Assembly (NCBI RefSeq): GCF_900324475.1
Contig: NZ_LT992502.1
Span: 4,030,001 to 4,094,000, forward strand
Direction: 5' to 3'
DNA length: 64,000 bases
Origin: Enterobacter bugandensis
Lineage (GTDB): Bacteria; Pseudomonadota; Gammaproteobacteria; Enterobacterales; Enterobacteriaceae
The notes under the pieces were generated by a model. It was not told the origin of the DNA. It saw only the letters and a program-made list of their open reading frames with translations, and did not search any database. Shown piece by piece: positions 28,092-38,827 of the stretch; position 1 is the first letter of the stretch, and the number at the start of each line of letters is the position of its first letter. Position numbers and translations under genes: made by a program.

Positions 28092-29612
28092 TCAATGGAG
28101 CACCGTCACCGCATCCTTAAGACGCCCGGCGCGGTGTTTCACCATGGCAGAGATGTGCGCGCTCTCCTCGACCAGGTCGGCATTTTTTTGCGTAATGCTG
28201 TCCAGTTCCGCCACCGCGCGGGTTAGCTCTGACAACCCGGTCGCCTGTTCGGACGTCGAGTGGCTGATCTGCGCGATGAGCTGCGTGACGTTTTTCACCT
28301 GCTCGACAATGTCATCCATCGTGCGGCCTGCGGCGTGCACCTGCTCGGAGCCGGACTGTACCCTGCTGGCGCTGGCATCAATCAGCTTGCGGATATCGTT
28401 AGCCGCATTCGCGCTGCGGCTGGCAAGGTGGCGAACTTCCCCCGCGACCACGGCAAAGCCTTTCCCCTGCTCGCCGGCTCTTGCCGCTTCAACGGCCGCA
28501 TTCAGCGCCAGGATATTGGTCTGGAAAGCGATGTCGTTAATCAGGGAGGTAATCGAGCCGATGCGCTGCGTGCTATCGGCGATGTCATCCATCGTTTTCA
28601 CCACGGTCTGCATCGCGTTGCCGCCTTTCGTCGCCGCGCTGCTCGCGGCGACGGAGAGTTTGTCCACTTCGGCGGCGGTTTCTGAGTTGCTCTGAACGGA
28701 AGCGGCCATCTGGTTCATCGTTGCGACGGTCTGCTGCACGTTCGCCACGGTCTGACGCGTACGATCGTTCAGCGCTTCGTTCCCCTGCGCCAGCCTGTCG
28801 CTGCCGTCACGGACGCTCATCACCTGGCTTGAGACGTCATTGATGAGCCAGCGGCACATCAGCCCCAGCTGTCCTACCGCGCGCAGGGTCAGCCCCAGCT
28901 CGTCGCTGCGGTTCAGATGCTGCACGCTGTTGCGCTCGCCGGTCGCCACCTTCAGCGCCTGATGCGCGACGTTTTCGATCGGGCGGACAATTTGCTGCTC
29001 AAACAGCAGCGTTCCCAGCAGCGTTATCACGGCGGCCGCTGCGAGCGGCGCCCAGCCTGCGGAGGTGGTCACCAGGGTAGCGGCAAGCGCGGCAAAGAGC
29101 GCCGCCATCACGCTGCGTACGCGCCAGCGTAGCGGCATGGAAGGAAGTTTACCCAACCAGCCCTTACGCACCACCAGTCCTTTTTGGATGCGTTTTTTAC
29201 AGCTCCCGTTATTCAGCGCCCGGTAGAGCGGCTCTACGGCAGCGATCTCTTCCTCCGTGGCTTTGGTGCGGATCGACATATACCCCGTCACCTGCCCATT
29301 CCGCACCATCGGTACCGCATTCGCACGCACCCAGTAATGATCGCCATTTTTACGCCGGTTTTTGACAATGCCGCTCCACGGCTCACCCTGCTGCAGGGTG
29401 TACCACATATCGGCAAACGCCGCTTTTGGCATGTCGGGATGGCGCACCAGATTGTGCGGCTGGCCCATCAGCTCATCAAGCTGATAGCCGCTCACCTGCA
29501 CAAAGGTGTCGTTTGCATGGGTCATATAGCTGTGGACGTCGGTGGTCGACATTAAGGTGGTGTCATCGTCCAGAGGATAATTATTCTGGGTGACACAGGA
29601 AGGAGAAGACAT
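28092..29612 (-). CDS. aer: Aerotaxis/energy-taxis receptor Aer
   Basis: Senses the redox state of the respiratory chain through FAD bound to a cytoplasmic PAS domain. It is 506 residues from ATG 29612, the E. coli length; ATG 29621 would add three residues. The N-terminus has the PAS segment [13 protein letters not shown] and [18 protein letters not shown] membrane hairpin is near 165-205, then HAMP and the signalling domain with [20 protein letters not shown]. The membrane segment differs most from E. coli Aer. A sigma-28 promoter precedes it. Confidence 0.97.
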   Translation of the reverse strand: MSSPSCVTQNNYPLDDDTTLMSTTDVHSYMTHANDTFVQVSGYQLDELMGQPHNLVRHPDMPKAAFADMWYTLQQGEPWSGIVKNRRKNGDHYWVRANAVPMVRNGQVTGYMSIRTKATEEEIAAVEPLYRALNNGSCKKRIQKGLVVRKGWLGKLPSMPLRWRVRSVMAALFAALAATLVTTSAGWAPLAAAAVITLLGTLLFEQQIVRPIENVAHQALKVATGERNSVQHLNRSDELGLTLRAVGQLGLMCRWLINDVSSQVMSVRDGSDRLAQGNEALNDRTRQTVANVQQTVATMNQMAASVQSNSETAAEVDKLSVAASSAATKGGNAMQTVVKTMDDIADSTQRIGSITSLINDIAFQTNILALNAAVEAARAGEQGKGFAVVAGEVRHLASRSANAANDIRKLIDASASRVQSGSEQVHAAGRTMDDIVEQVKNVTQLIAQISHSTSEQATGLSELTRAVAELDSITQKNADLVEESAHISAMVKHRAGRLKDAVTVLH

Positions 29613-29663
29613 GACGGGCATTCCTTGCAGGTTATTCGAATGTTAATTTTGTGGTTTATTGTT

Positions 29664-29690
29664 TTTTCGGCGGTAAACAATTTATCTTTA
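29664..29690 (-). promoter_or_regulatory. Sigma-28 (FliA) promoter of aer
   Basis: On the minus strand, TAAA, exactly 15 bases, GCCGAAAA, one mismatch to GCCGATAA, 52 bp before the aer start. Confidence 0.87.
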
Positions 29691-29831
29691 GTTGTTAAAC
29701 TTGATGGAGATCGCAGATTTCACTTAAACCGCACTTTTTGTGAGATTTTATAATTCATTGATTCCAAATACTTTCGCAAAGAAATTACCTATAAAGCATG
29801 ACCTGTTAACGCCCACTTAAGCCGCAAGCCA

Positions 29832-29877
29832 TGCACTCCTTTAGTGCAATTGCCTTTTTGTGCACCTGAGAATGCGG
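29832..29877 (+). promoter_or_regulatory. NtrC-type enhancer sites upstream of patA
   Basis: TGCACTCCTTTAGTGCA at 29832-29848 is a near-perfect dyad, TGCACT-N5-AGTGCA, matching the NtrC site. A second, half-conserved TGCAC site starts at 29861. They lie about 140-155 bp upstream of the -24/-12 promoter, a normal enhancer distance. Confidence 0.65.
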
Positions 29878-29986
29878 GTTGCCCTGTCCCCCCTAAATCC
29901 CGTTTCGATTGCTCCGGCATAATTAAATATTGCGCAACATAATTTTAACCTGGCGTTTATCCCGATTTTCGTTAAGTCATCTGAAG

Positions 29987-31428
<1,442 letters not shown>

Positions 31429-31433
31429 TTTAA

Positions 31434-31456
31434 TCCCTCCTCTTATGGAGGAGGGA
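31434..31456 (+). terminator. Hairpin after patA
   Basis: TCCCTCCTC and GAGGAGGGA form a perfect 9-bp stem with a 5-base loop, 5 bp after the stop. No T-tract follows, so efficiency as a terminator is uncertain. Confidence 0.5.
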
Positions 31457-31912
31457 GTTATATCCCCTCTAATTTCATTTCAATTTGTAATTAAACATGG
31501 CATATTGAAAATCACTCTTACATTGCCCTAAAGAACAATTCCCGTTTTAAATTAATATTTAATTTTAATAAAAGGATAGCGTTCAATAACAATGCAGAAA
31601 TATCACTCTCGGCGATTGCACCTTACTGAATCAGGCTAAATAGCGCATCAATCATACCCTCCCATTCTAAAAACTAATAAATTTTTAATTAAAACCCATT
31701 TAAGAATTTCTAAGCAAAAATCAACCAGCAATAGATTGATATAATATGTCTCGCCTCATAAAATACGCTTTCGGAACATCACGAGAATGTGCAAAACACA
31801 GCGTACTGTATGATTCTGTATATTCATGATTTTTAATCTGAATAGTCTTGTATTAAGTCACCTTTAATTTTGTTTCAACTTGACAGAAAACTGTTTATTT
31901 AAAAGGATTTGT
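31457..31912 (+). promoter_or_regulatory. AT-rich leader upstream of the fimbrial operon
   Basis: 456 bp without a gene, strongly AT-rich compared with the neighbours. A good -10, TATAAT, is at 31740-31745 without an obvious -35. I see no long inverted repeats of the fimS switch type, so no evidence of inversion-based phase variation. AT-richness suggests H-NS silencing (inference). Confidence 0.4.
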
Positions 31913-32455
31913 ATGAAAAAGCATGTTTTAGCAATGGTTGTTGCTGCATCTATGGCAAGCGGCGTGATGATGAACGCACAGGCAGACACCACCACAGTAA
32001 GCGGCGGTACCGTTAATTTCGTCGGTCAGGTTGTTAACGCTGCCTGTTCAGTTGCTGCCGATTCTGTTGACCAGACCGTTATCCTGAGCCAGGTTCGTAC
32101 CGTGAAGCTGACTCAAAGCGGAATGCTGGCGAATCAGAAAGAAGATTTCAACATTAAACTGGAAGATTGCGACACCACTGTCAGCCAGAACGCAGCGGTT
32201 ATTTTCAACGCGCAGCAGGATGCAACTCAGCCGGGCGCTATGGCGAATACCGCAGGTGCAGGTTCCGCACAGAACGTGGCTCTGCAGCTGTTTGGACCGG
32301 ACGGTAAAAACCTGGATCTGGGTACCACCTCTTCTGCAATCGGCCTGATCAACGGTGAAAACATTATCCCACTGAGCGTTGACTACATCGCTACAGGCGC
32401 AGCAACACCAGGTAACGTAGCATCCACCGCTACCTTCCAGATGGTTTATTCCTAA
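31913..32455 (+). CDS. Major fimbrial subunit, Bcf/type-1 pilin family
   Basis: 180-residue exported pilin. A Sec signal peptide is MKKHVLAMVVAASMASGVMM up to QAD. The mature part has the Cys pair (NAACSVAAD and LEDCDTT), the pilin beta-zipper region and the alternating C-terminal strand ending ATFQMVYS. ATG 31913 follows AAAGGA; the frame is open upstream but lacks a ribosome site. It is the first of eight genes in the order of Salmonella bcfA-H. A strong hairpin follows it, which would favour this subunit over the rest. Confidence 0.9.
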   Translation: MKKHVLAMVVAASMASGVMMNAQADTTTVSGGTVNFVGQVVNAACSVAADSVDQTVILSQVRTVKLTQSGMLANQKEDFNIKLEDCDTTVSQNAAVIFNAQQDATQPGAMANTAGAGSAQNVALQLFGPDGKNLDLGTTSSAIGLINGENIIPLSVDYIATGAATPGNVASTATFQMVYS

Positions 32456-32474
32456 TCGAATTAGGATGCTGTCA

Positions 32475-32511
32475 TCCCTCCTTCGTACGCCTGTACGAAG
32501 GAGGGATTTTT
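32475..32511 (+). terminator. Intra-operon terminator after the major pilin gene
   Basis: TCCCTCCTTCGTAC and GTACGAAGGAGGGA form a perfect 14-bp stem with a GCCT loop and TTTTTA tail. It lies 20 bp after the pilin gene and 98 bp before the chaperone gene. Partial readthrough would give excess major subunit. Confidence 0.9.
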
Positions 32512-32608
32512 AATATAACCGACCGTTTTATATAGATTAAATACATAGGCTTAAACGGCATGTTTTATTCTATGTATTTGATTATGTATTCAATGAAGTG
32601 ATATATAA

Positions 32609-33316
32609 ATGAAACGAATTAATACTGTATCTTTGATAACGAAGCTGATTACGCATTCTTTTTTATTCGCAGCTACGGTGCTGACTACGGCTCACGCTGG
32701 GGGGATAGGCCTGGGCGCAACGCGTATTATTTACCCTCAGGGTGATAAACAGATTTCGTTACCTATTACGAACTCGTCTCAAAGCAATGCTTTCCTGGTG
32801 CAATCGTGGGTTGCGAACGCCGATCAATCGAAGTCCACAGACTTTATTGTCACGCCTCCACTTTTTGTTATGCATCCTAAAAAAGAAAACACCATCAGGA
32901 TTATGTACGCTGGCCCAGATTTGCCGAAAGACAGAGAAAGCGTTTTTTATTTCAACAGCAAAGCTATCCCGGCCGTGGATAAAAGTAAGCTGCAGGGAAA
33001 TACATTGCAGATTGCGACGCAGAGCGTCATTAAGCTTTTTATTCGCCCAAAAAAATTGCCTACCCCGTCAATTGACGCGCCAAAGGCGCTGCGCTGCACG
33101 GTCAGTAACGGCAAGTTGACCATCAAAAACGCGTCGCCTTATTACGTGTCGCTGGTGCAATTCAAAGCGGGAAACGCAAAGTTAACCAATAACATGGTTC
33201 CGCCAATGAACAGCCTGGTCGTTGATCTACCTGCCGGTAGCGGGAGCCAGGTGACGTTCCAGACCGTTAACGATTTCGGTGCTACCACCCCTGTTCAGAC
33301 ATGCCCTGGAGCATAA
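32609..33316 (+). CDS. Periplasmic fimbrial chaperone (PapD-like, BcfB-type)
   Basis: 235 residues with a signal peptide ending TTAHA. It caps pilins by donor-strand complementation. The family signatures are the subunit-anchoring Arg in GATRIIYP, the exposed G1 strand with alternating hydrophobics, and the second anchoring Lys in IKLFIRPKK. The segment HPKKENTIRIMYAGPDLPKDRESVFY is typical. Second gene of the fimbrial operon, 49 bp before the usher. Confidence 0.92.
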   Translation: MKRINTVSLITKLITHSFLFAATVLTTAHAGGIGLGATRIIYPQGDKQISLPITNSSQSNAFLVQSWVANADQSKSTDFIVTPPLFVMHPKKENTIRIMYAGPDLPKDRESVFYFNSKAIPAVDKSKLQGNTLQIATQSVIKLFIRPKKLPTPSIDAPKALRCTVSNGKLTIKNASPYYVSLVQFKAGNAKLTNNMVPPMNSLVVDLPAGSGSQVTFQTVNDFGATTPVQTCPGA

Positions 33317-33365
33317 TTTTCCCGGAAAAATACCGAACATAGCGCGTTGAAGCAGGCAGAGAAAA

Positions 33366-35984
33366 ATGAAGTTTCGCAAGTATCAGACAAGGATAGTCAA
33401 TCATCGTTTGGCCCCTCTCACGCTGGCCATGCTCGGCGCATTCGCATCCGTTAATGCGGATGCGGGCTATTATTTCAACCCTGCCTTTCTTTCAAGCGAT
33501 CCTGCGGCGGTTGCTGATTTATCACATTTTAGTAATGCTGGTCAGGCGCCAGGGGTCTATCGCGTGGACGTATGGCTGAATGACAATTTTTTAGCCACGC
33601 GCGACGTCACGTTTAACGTGCGCAAAAATTCAACACCTACGGATGACGATACGGGGCTGACGCCCTGCCTCTCGCGTAAGTCACTTGATGCGATGGGGGT
33701 AAATGTCGATGTCTTACCCGGTCTTAAGGACGAAAAAGCGGGCAACTGTGTCGATTTGCCGGCAGCCATTCCCGCTGCCACCACATTTTTTGATTTTGAA
33801 CACCAGCGCCTGAATATCAGTATTCCGCAAGCGGCGCTGCGTAATAATGCGCGCGGGTACATTCCCCCAGAGCAATGGGACGAAGGCATTAACGCCCTTA
33901 TGCTGAATTATGACTTTTCGGGTTCGCATAGTCACAATAGCGGTGATTACGGTTCGACGACAGACAACTATTTTCTGGGACTTAACAGCGGATTAAACCT
34001 GGGGCCGTGGCGGCTCCGGGATTTCTCTACATGGAGCTACAACAGCAGCGGCTCAGAGACCTACACCAACTGGGAACACATTAAAACCTATGTTGAACGT
34101 GCCGTTATCCCGCTAAAAAGCAAGCTAACAATCGGCGAGAACTATACCACTTCGGATGTCTTCGACAGCCTGCCATTCCGCGGGGTGCAGATCAATTCTG
34201 ATGACAACATGCTGCCTGATAGTATGAAAGGTTTTGCGCCAACCATTCATGGGATCGCTAAATCCAACGCCCAGGTCACCATCAAACAAAATGGTTACAC
34301 CATTTATCAAAGCTATGTGCCGCCCGGGGCGTTTGCCATTAACGATCTGTACCCCACCTCCTCCAGCGGTGACCTGAATGTAGAGGTCAAAGAATCTGAC
34401 GGAACGATCAGCAGCTACTCTGTGCCCTATTCCGCGGTTCCGGTTTTGCAGCGTGAAGGCACCGTAAAATATGCCGCCACCGCGGCCCGCTATCGCAGTA
34501 ACAGCGATCAGCAGGAGGACACAAACTTTGTCCAGGGAACGCTTATCTGGGGGTTACCAAAAGGATTTACCGTCTACGGTGGTACGCAGCTGACGGAAAA
34601 ATACTCTGCCTTTGCGTTGGGTACCGGGGTGAACCTGGGGAATTTTGGCGCCGTATCGGCCGATCTCACCTCCGCACAAAGCGAACTGAGCGACGGTAGC
34701 TCACATAACGGGCAGTCAATACGTTTCTTATATGCAAAATCGTTGAACGGCATGGGCACCAATTTCCAGCTGTTAGGCTATCGCTATTCCACATCCGGTT
34801 TTTATACCCTGGATGAAACCACCTATAAGCAAATGAAGGGGTATGTGGGCCAGGACGATCCCAACGACCACACCGACGACAATCAGCCCGTGTGGACCGA
34901 TTATTACAATCTGTACTACACCAAACGCGGCAAGCTGCAGGCCAATATTTCCCAACAGCTGGGCACTGCCGGGTCGATTTTCCTCAACGGCAGCCAGCAA
35001 ACGTACTGGCATACCGATGAAAAAAATACGCTTATTCAGCTGGGTTATAGCGGAACGGTTGCGGGCGTAACCTATAACCTGACCTACAACTACAATAAAT
35101 CCCCTGGCATGAGTGAAAGCGATCGTATTTATTCTTTAACGCTCTCCTTCCCGCTCAATCTGTGGCTTCATCCAGGTGGAGATGTGACCAAACGTTTAAA
35201 CAGCATTTACGCCACATACGGCATGAGCACCGATAACGACGGCAGGGTCAATAATACTGCCGGCATCAACGGAACGCTGCTTGAAGACAATAACCTCAGC
35301 TACAGCGTTCAGCAGGGATACCAGAACCAACATACCGGTGCCAGTGGAAGCATCAGCACGGAATATGATAGCGCCTACGGTAATGCGAGCCTGGGGTACA
35401 ACTACAGTAACAATGGCGATTATCAACAGATCAACTACGGCCTCAGCGGCGGTATCGTCGCGCATCGCAACGGCATCACCTTAAGCCAGCCGTTGGGGGA
35501 TACCAATGTCCTGATCGCCGCGCCGGGCGCAAGCAACGTGAAGGTCGAAGACGGCCCAGGGATCCATACCGACTGGCGTGGTTATGCGATTGTGCCGTAT
35601 GCCAGCGCATACCACCGTAACCGCATGGCGCTGAACACCAACTCGCTCAGCGACGATCTGGACATTGACGAGGCTGTAACCCACGTTGTTCCAACCCAGG
35701 GCGCCCTGGTTCGCGCCACCTTTAAGGCGCGCTCAGGAACGCGCGCGATGATTGCACTTATGCATAACGGGCGCCCTGTGCCCTTTGGCGCGGTTGTTAC
35801 GCGCAGCGATGAAGGTGGGGACACCATCGTAGGCGATAACGGCGAAGCGTATCTGTCTGGGCTGGGCGAGACAGGGAGTCTGACAGCGCAATGGGGCGAC
35901 ACAGATGATAAAAAATGTGTTGCCGTTTACAAGCTAAGTGAAACAAAGCAGTCCCTCGTGCGTTTAAAAGCGGAGTGCCGATAA
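33366..35984 (+). CDS. Outer-membrane fimbrial usher (BcfC-type)
   Basis: 872-residue FimD-family usher: signal peptide, N-terminal chaperone-binding domain starting YYFNPAFLSSD, a 24-strand beta-barrel with a plug (motif KSNAQVTIKQNGYTIYQ near 300-316) and C-terminal domains with the Cys pair near the end (KKCVAVYKL and KAECR). It catalyses pilus assembly and secretion. Its stop codon directly abuts the GTG of the next gene. It is full length with no frameshift, so the system looks intact. Confidence 0.95.
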   Translation: MKFRKYQTRIVNHRLAPLTLAMLGAFASVNADAGYYFNPAFLSSDPAAVADLSHFSNAGQAPGVYRVDVWLNDNFLATRDVTFNVRKNSTPTDDDTGLTPCLSRKSLDAMGVNVDVLPGLKDEKAGNCVDLPAAIPAATTFFDFEHQRLNISIPQAALRNNARGYIPPEQWDEGINALMLNYDFSGSHSHNSGDYGSTTDNYFLGLNSGLNLGPWRLRDFSTWSYNSSGSETYTNWEHIKTYVERAVIPLKSKLTIGENYTTSDVFDSLPFRGVQINSDDNMLPDSMKGFAPTIHGIAKSNAQVTIKQNGYTIYQSYVPPGAFAINDLYPTSSSGDLNVEVKESDGTISSYSVPYSAVPVLQREGTVKYAATAARYRSNSDQQEDTNFVQGTLIWGLPKGFTVYGGTQLTEKYSAFALGTGVNLGNFGAVSADLTSAQSELSDGSSHNGQSIRFLYAKSLNGMGTNFQLLGYRYSTSGFYTLDETTYKQMKGYVGQDDPNDHTDDNQPVWTDYYNLYYTKRGKLQANISQQLGTAGSIFLNGSQQTYWHTDEKNTLIQLGYSGTVAGVTYNLTYNYNKSPGMSESDRIYSLTLSFPLNLWLHPGGDVTKRLNSIYATYGMSTDNDGRVNNTAGINGTLLEDNNLSYSVQQGYQNQHTGASGSISTEYDSAYGNASLGYNYSNNGDYQQINYGLSGGIVAHRNGITLSQPLGDTNVLIAAPGASNVKVEDGPGIHTDWRGYAIVPYASAYHRNRMALNTNSLSDDLDIDEAVTHVVPTQGALVRATFKARSGTRAMIALMHNGRPVPFGAVVTRSDEGGDTIVGDNGEAYLSGLGETGSLTAQWGDTDDKKCVAVYKLSETKQSLVRLKAECR

Positions 35985-37001
35985 GTGAAAGTACGCATTA
36001 TTTTTTTATTACTCAGCCTTACGGCTTCTACGCAAAGTCTGGCAGCGGTCTGTCATAACTTTGATCACAGCATTACGAATGTAAATTACGATCTGACGGC
36101 CACGCTGACAAAAGAACAAAACCAGCTGGGGCAGGCAGTTGAACTGGTTAAATCACAGGATGTGGGCGTAAACGCCATATGTGACTATCATCCAGATGGC
36201 GATTCTCGTACCTATCGCTCATACAGGAATACCTACCCGGTGATTTTCACGGAAGACCAGTGGCAGTATATGAATCTTGACCCGATCTATATTGCAGGGG
36301 CGATGCGGATAACCGATTCCGAAATTGGTGAATATTTTCCGCCTGGAGACTATATCCATATGGGTAAAGATTACAGGGTGGATAAAGAGGATATGAACAT
36401 ACCTTTCCCGGTATATGACTCCAACCTGGTATTCCGGTTAAAAATTATCAAACCTTTTATCGGCACGGTCATTATTCCCAGTAAAGTGATGTTTAATGTT
36501 TATATCACCACCGAAAATACCGACCCGTTGAATGATATTGTTTATCAAATAACATACAGCGGCGCGGTCACGGTGCCGCAAAACTGCATCATTAATGCGG
36601 GACAAATCATTACGGTTGACCTGGGAAAACTCAACAGTTCTTCATTCACGAAAGCGGGTGAGAAACCTTCTAACGCGCCGGTAAAAACCTTTAATGTTCC
36701 CATCGAGTGTAATGCGGACGTGATTTCGCCTGCGCATCTTACGCTTCGACTGGTCGCCAACGCAGACAGCAACGTCGGCCAGGCGATCGCTACGGATAAT
36801 AAAGATGTCGGCGTGGTGGTAACCAACGAAAATGGCACCGTCATGATACCTAACGACGCCTCCAGCACCGCTGATTTTATTACTGATAGTTCAGGCCATG
36901 CTGATGTCACGTTAAAAACCTACCCCATCAGCACGACAGGGAAGGCCCCGGCAGAAGGTCTGTTTACTGCGTTGGCCTGTTTACGTATCGATTTTGCGTA
37001 A
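35985..37001 (+). CDS. Two-domain fimbrial tip adhesin candidate (BcfD-type)
   Basis: 338 residues starting at GTG directly after the usher stop. The signal peptide ends SLAAVC. The N-terminal 170 residues do not resemble a named family and probably form the receptor-binding domain. A pilin domain begins near residue 190 (TYSGAVTVPQNCIINAG) and ends with the beta-strand GLFTALACLRIDFA. Two-domain proteins of this layout after the usher are tip adhesins (FimH-like). The receptor is unknown. The closest position equivalent is BcfD in Salmonella. Confidence 0.83.
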   Translation: MKVRIIFLLLSLTASTQSLAAVCHNFDHSITNVNYDLTATLTKEQNQLGQAVELVKSQDVGVNAICDYHPDGDSRTYRSYRNTYPVIFTEDQWQYMNLDPIYIAGAMRITDSEIGEYFPPGDYIHMGKDYRVDKEDMNIPFPVYDSNLVFRLKIIKPFIGTVIIPSKVMFNVYITTENTDPLNDIVYQITYSGAVTVPQNCIINAGQIITVDLGKLNSSSFTKAGEKPSNAPVKTFNVPIECNADVISPAHLTLRLVANADSNVGQAIATDNKDVGVVVTNENGTVMIPNDASSTADFITDSSGHADVTLKTYPISTTGKAPAEGLFTALACLRIDFA

Positions 37002-37010
37002 GGGTGAAAA

Positions 37011-37553
37011 ATGAGAGTCTTGTATTTTGTCGCCCTGGCGACGCTGTTCTCTGGCATAGCAACAACGTACGCCGATGAGGGTTTTACAGTTAACCTCCAG
37101 ATATACGGCACAATTATCGGCGAATCGTGTGAAGTTGATGTGAACAGTAAAGAACAAACGGTTGATTTAGGCGCATTCGATATATCTGAATTTCCCGCAA
37201 CCGGAACAACGACGCCGGAAAAAGCGTTCACGATCGATCTTAAAAATTGTTCACGCGCCATTCAGGGGACAAAAATCTGGTTCAGCGGTATGCCGGATAC
37301 CAATAACTCGGACCTGCTGGCGCTCAGCGACACGGGTAAAGGAACGGCTGGCGAAATGGCGACGGGCATTGGCGTAGAGCTTCTCAATGCCGGAATGAAT
37401 CCGATTAAAATAAATAATACGGAATCCGAAATTTATCCCTTAAAGCAGGGAGATAATAGCCTGACGTTTAATTTACGGTACAAATCGACCCTGCCCGAGG
37501 TTACGACAGGGAATGCTACGGCCATCATGTATTTTGATCTGCTCTATCAGTAG
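37011..37553 (+). CDS. Minor fimbrial subunit (BcfE-type)
   Basis: 180 residues with a signal peptide (MRVLYFVALATLFSGIATTYA). The mature pilin has the Cys pair GESCEVDV and LKNCSRAI and the terminal strand TAIMYFDLLYQ. It begins 9 bp after the adhesin gene and is followed after 9 bp by another pilin. Probably an adaptor or tip component; which one cannot be decided from sequence. Confidence 0.88.
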   Translation: MRVLYFVALATLFSGIATTYADEGFTVNLQIYGTIIGESCEVDVNSKEQTVDLGAFDISEFPATGTTTPEKAFTIDLKNCSRAIQGTKIWFSGMPDTNNSDLLALSDTGKGTAGEMATGIGVELLNAGMNPIKINNTESEIYPLKQGDNSLTFNLRYKSTLPEVTTGNATAIMYFDLLYQ

Positions 37554-37562
37554 GATGCGGAA

Positions 37563-38093
37563 ATGAAAAAGTTTTTCACAATAATATTCACCGCGCTTTT
37601 TCTGGTGCCATTTTTTTCAGCGCGTACACTGGCGCACGACGGTACAATTTATATCACTGGCGTGATCCATAAAAAGACGTGCAGTATCGCGCCTGATTCT
37701 CAGAACCTGACCGTCACAATGGACAGCGTGCAAAGTAAATATTTCACCCAGTCAGGTATGGGCGCTGATTATCATCCGTTTGCTATTAATGTGGAAAACT
37801 GTGCCGGAACAGAAGGCTCAGTCAGTATTACCTTTGACGGCACACCCGATACAGCAAACCCGGATTTACTGACGCTCATCGGCGGTGAAGGCTATGCAAC
37901 CGGTATCGGCGTAGGAATTTACAACCAGGACAAGTCGCTCATCTCTATGGGAAGTAAAAGCCAGAAGACGATGATTATTCCTAATCAAAGCGACGCGACT
38001 CTCCAGTTTTACGCCCGCTATGTTGCCACCGCAAACAAGGTCACCACGGGTACGGCAAATGCGACGACAACCTTTATTCTCAATTATGCGTAA
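37563..38093 (+). CDS. Minor fimbrial subunit (BcfF-type)
   Basis: 176-residue pilin with signal peptide (FFSARTLAH region), the Cys pair HKKTCSIAP and VENCAGTEG and the final strand TTTFILNYA. Its last 8 bp overlap the start of the second chaperone gene, which suggests coupled translation. Sequence is related to the preceding subunit, consistent with duplication. Confidence 0.88.
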   Translation: MKKFFTIIFTALFLVPFFSARTLAHDGTIYITGVIHKKTCSIAPDSQNLTVTMDSVQSKYFTQSGMGADYHPFAINVENCAGTEGSVSITFDGTPDTANPDLLTLIGGEGYATGIGVGIYNQDKSLISMGSKSQKTMIIPNQSDATLQFYARYVATANKVTTGTANATTTFILNYA

Positions 38094-38796
38094 GTGTGTT
38101 TATCCGGCGAAGATCCTGCTTCTCTTTTTTCTCTCCACCATCATGCTTCAGGCGCAAGCTGGCGTGGTGATCGGCGGAACGCGGTTTGTCTATCCGGAAC
38201 GTGAGAAATCGATCAGCTTTTCCGTGCGTAACCCTTCTGACGAATCGTATCTGATCTACACCAAAGTCGAGCCGGGTGGCCTGTGGACTGGGGCGGATGC
38301 CCCACACGGGGTTCAATCCGCATTTGTGGCCACGCCGCAGCTGTTCTCGTTGCGTCCGCAACGCGAAAACACGATTCGGCTGATATTTACGGGGGGAACG
38401 TTGCCCAGAAATCGTGAAACGCTGTTCACGTTAAACGTTGCGGCGATCCCTTCCGCTAACCCGCACACCACGGGTGTGCAAACGGCGGTACGTTCACGCT
38501 TTAAACTTTTTTATCGGCCCACCGGGCTCACCGGCAATCCCGATGATGCTTATCAGGCCTTACGCTGGTCACGAAACAAAAAAAACGTCGTTGTGAATAA
38601 TCCGACGCCTTACTACATCACGCTTTATCAGCTCAGCCTCGGCGGTAAGCACATCGCTGATGGCGGCCTTGTCGCCCCTTTTAGCGAGCGAGCGCTCGAG
38701 GGTTGTCCAGACCCAGGGGTATGCCAGGTGCGCTGGCAAGCGATTAATGACTATGGACGCATTATGCCTGTTCGTACACAGGCACTGGCGTCCTAG
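38086..38796 (+). CDS. Second periplasmic fimbrial chaperone (BcfG-type)
   Basis: 236 residues from ATG 38086; the frame is open further upstream within the previous gene but MRKCVYPAKILLLFFLS is a proper signal peptide start. The chaperone signatures are GGTRFVYP (anchor Arg), RPQRENTIRLIFTGGTLPRNRETLF and RSRFKLFYRP (anchor Lys). Two chaperones in one operon suggest separate handling of different subunits. Confidence 0.9.
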   Translation: MRKCVYPAKILLLFFLSTIMLQAQAGVVIGGTRFVYPEREKSISFSVRNPSDESYLIYTKVEPGGLWTGADAPHGVQSAFVATPQLFSLRPQRENTIRLIFTGGTLPRNRETLFTLNVAAIPSANPHTTGVQTAVRSRFKLFYRPTGLTGNPDDAYQALRWSRNKKNVVVNNPTPYYITLYQLSLGGKHIADGGLVAPFSERALEGCPDPGVCQVRWQAINDYGRIMPVRTQALAS

Positions 38797-38827
38797 TCCC
38801 GTCTCTCTCTTTTACGGAATAACATCA

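Noticed and set aside
31434..31456. Hairpin after patA as a start of a CRISPR or repeat array
   Set aside because: It occurs once; no regularly spaced repeats are seen anywhere in the window.
31457..31912. Possible fimS-like invertible promoter before the fimbrial genes
   Set aside because: No pair of long inverted repeats and no recombinase gene nearby.
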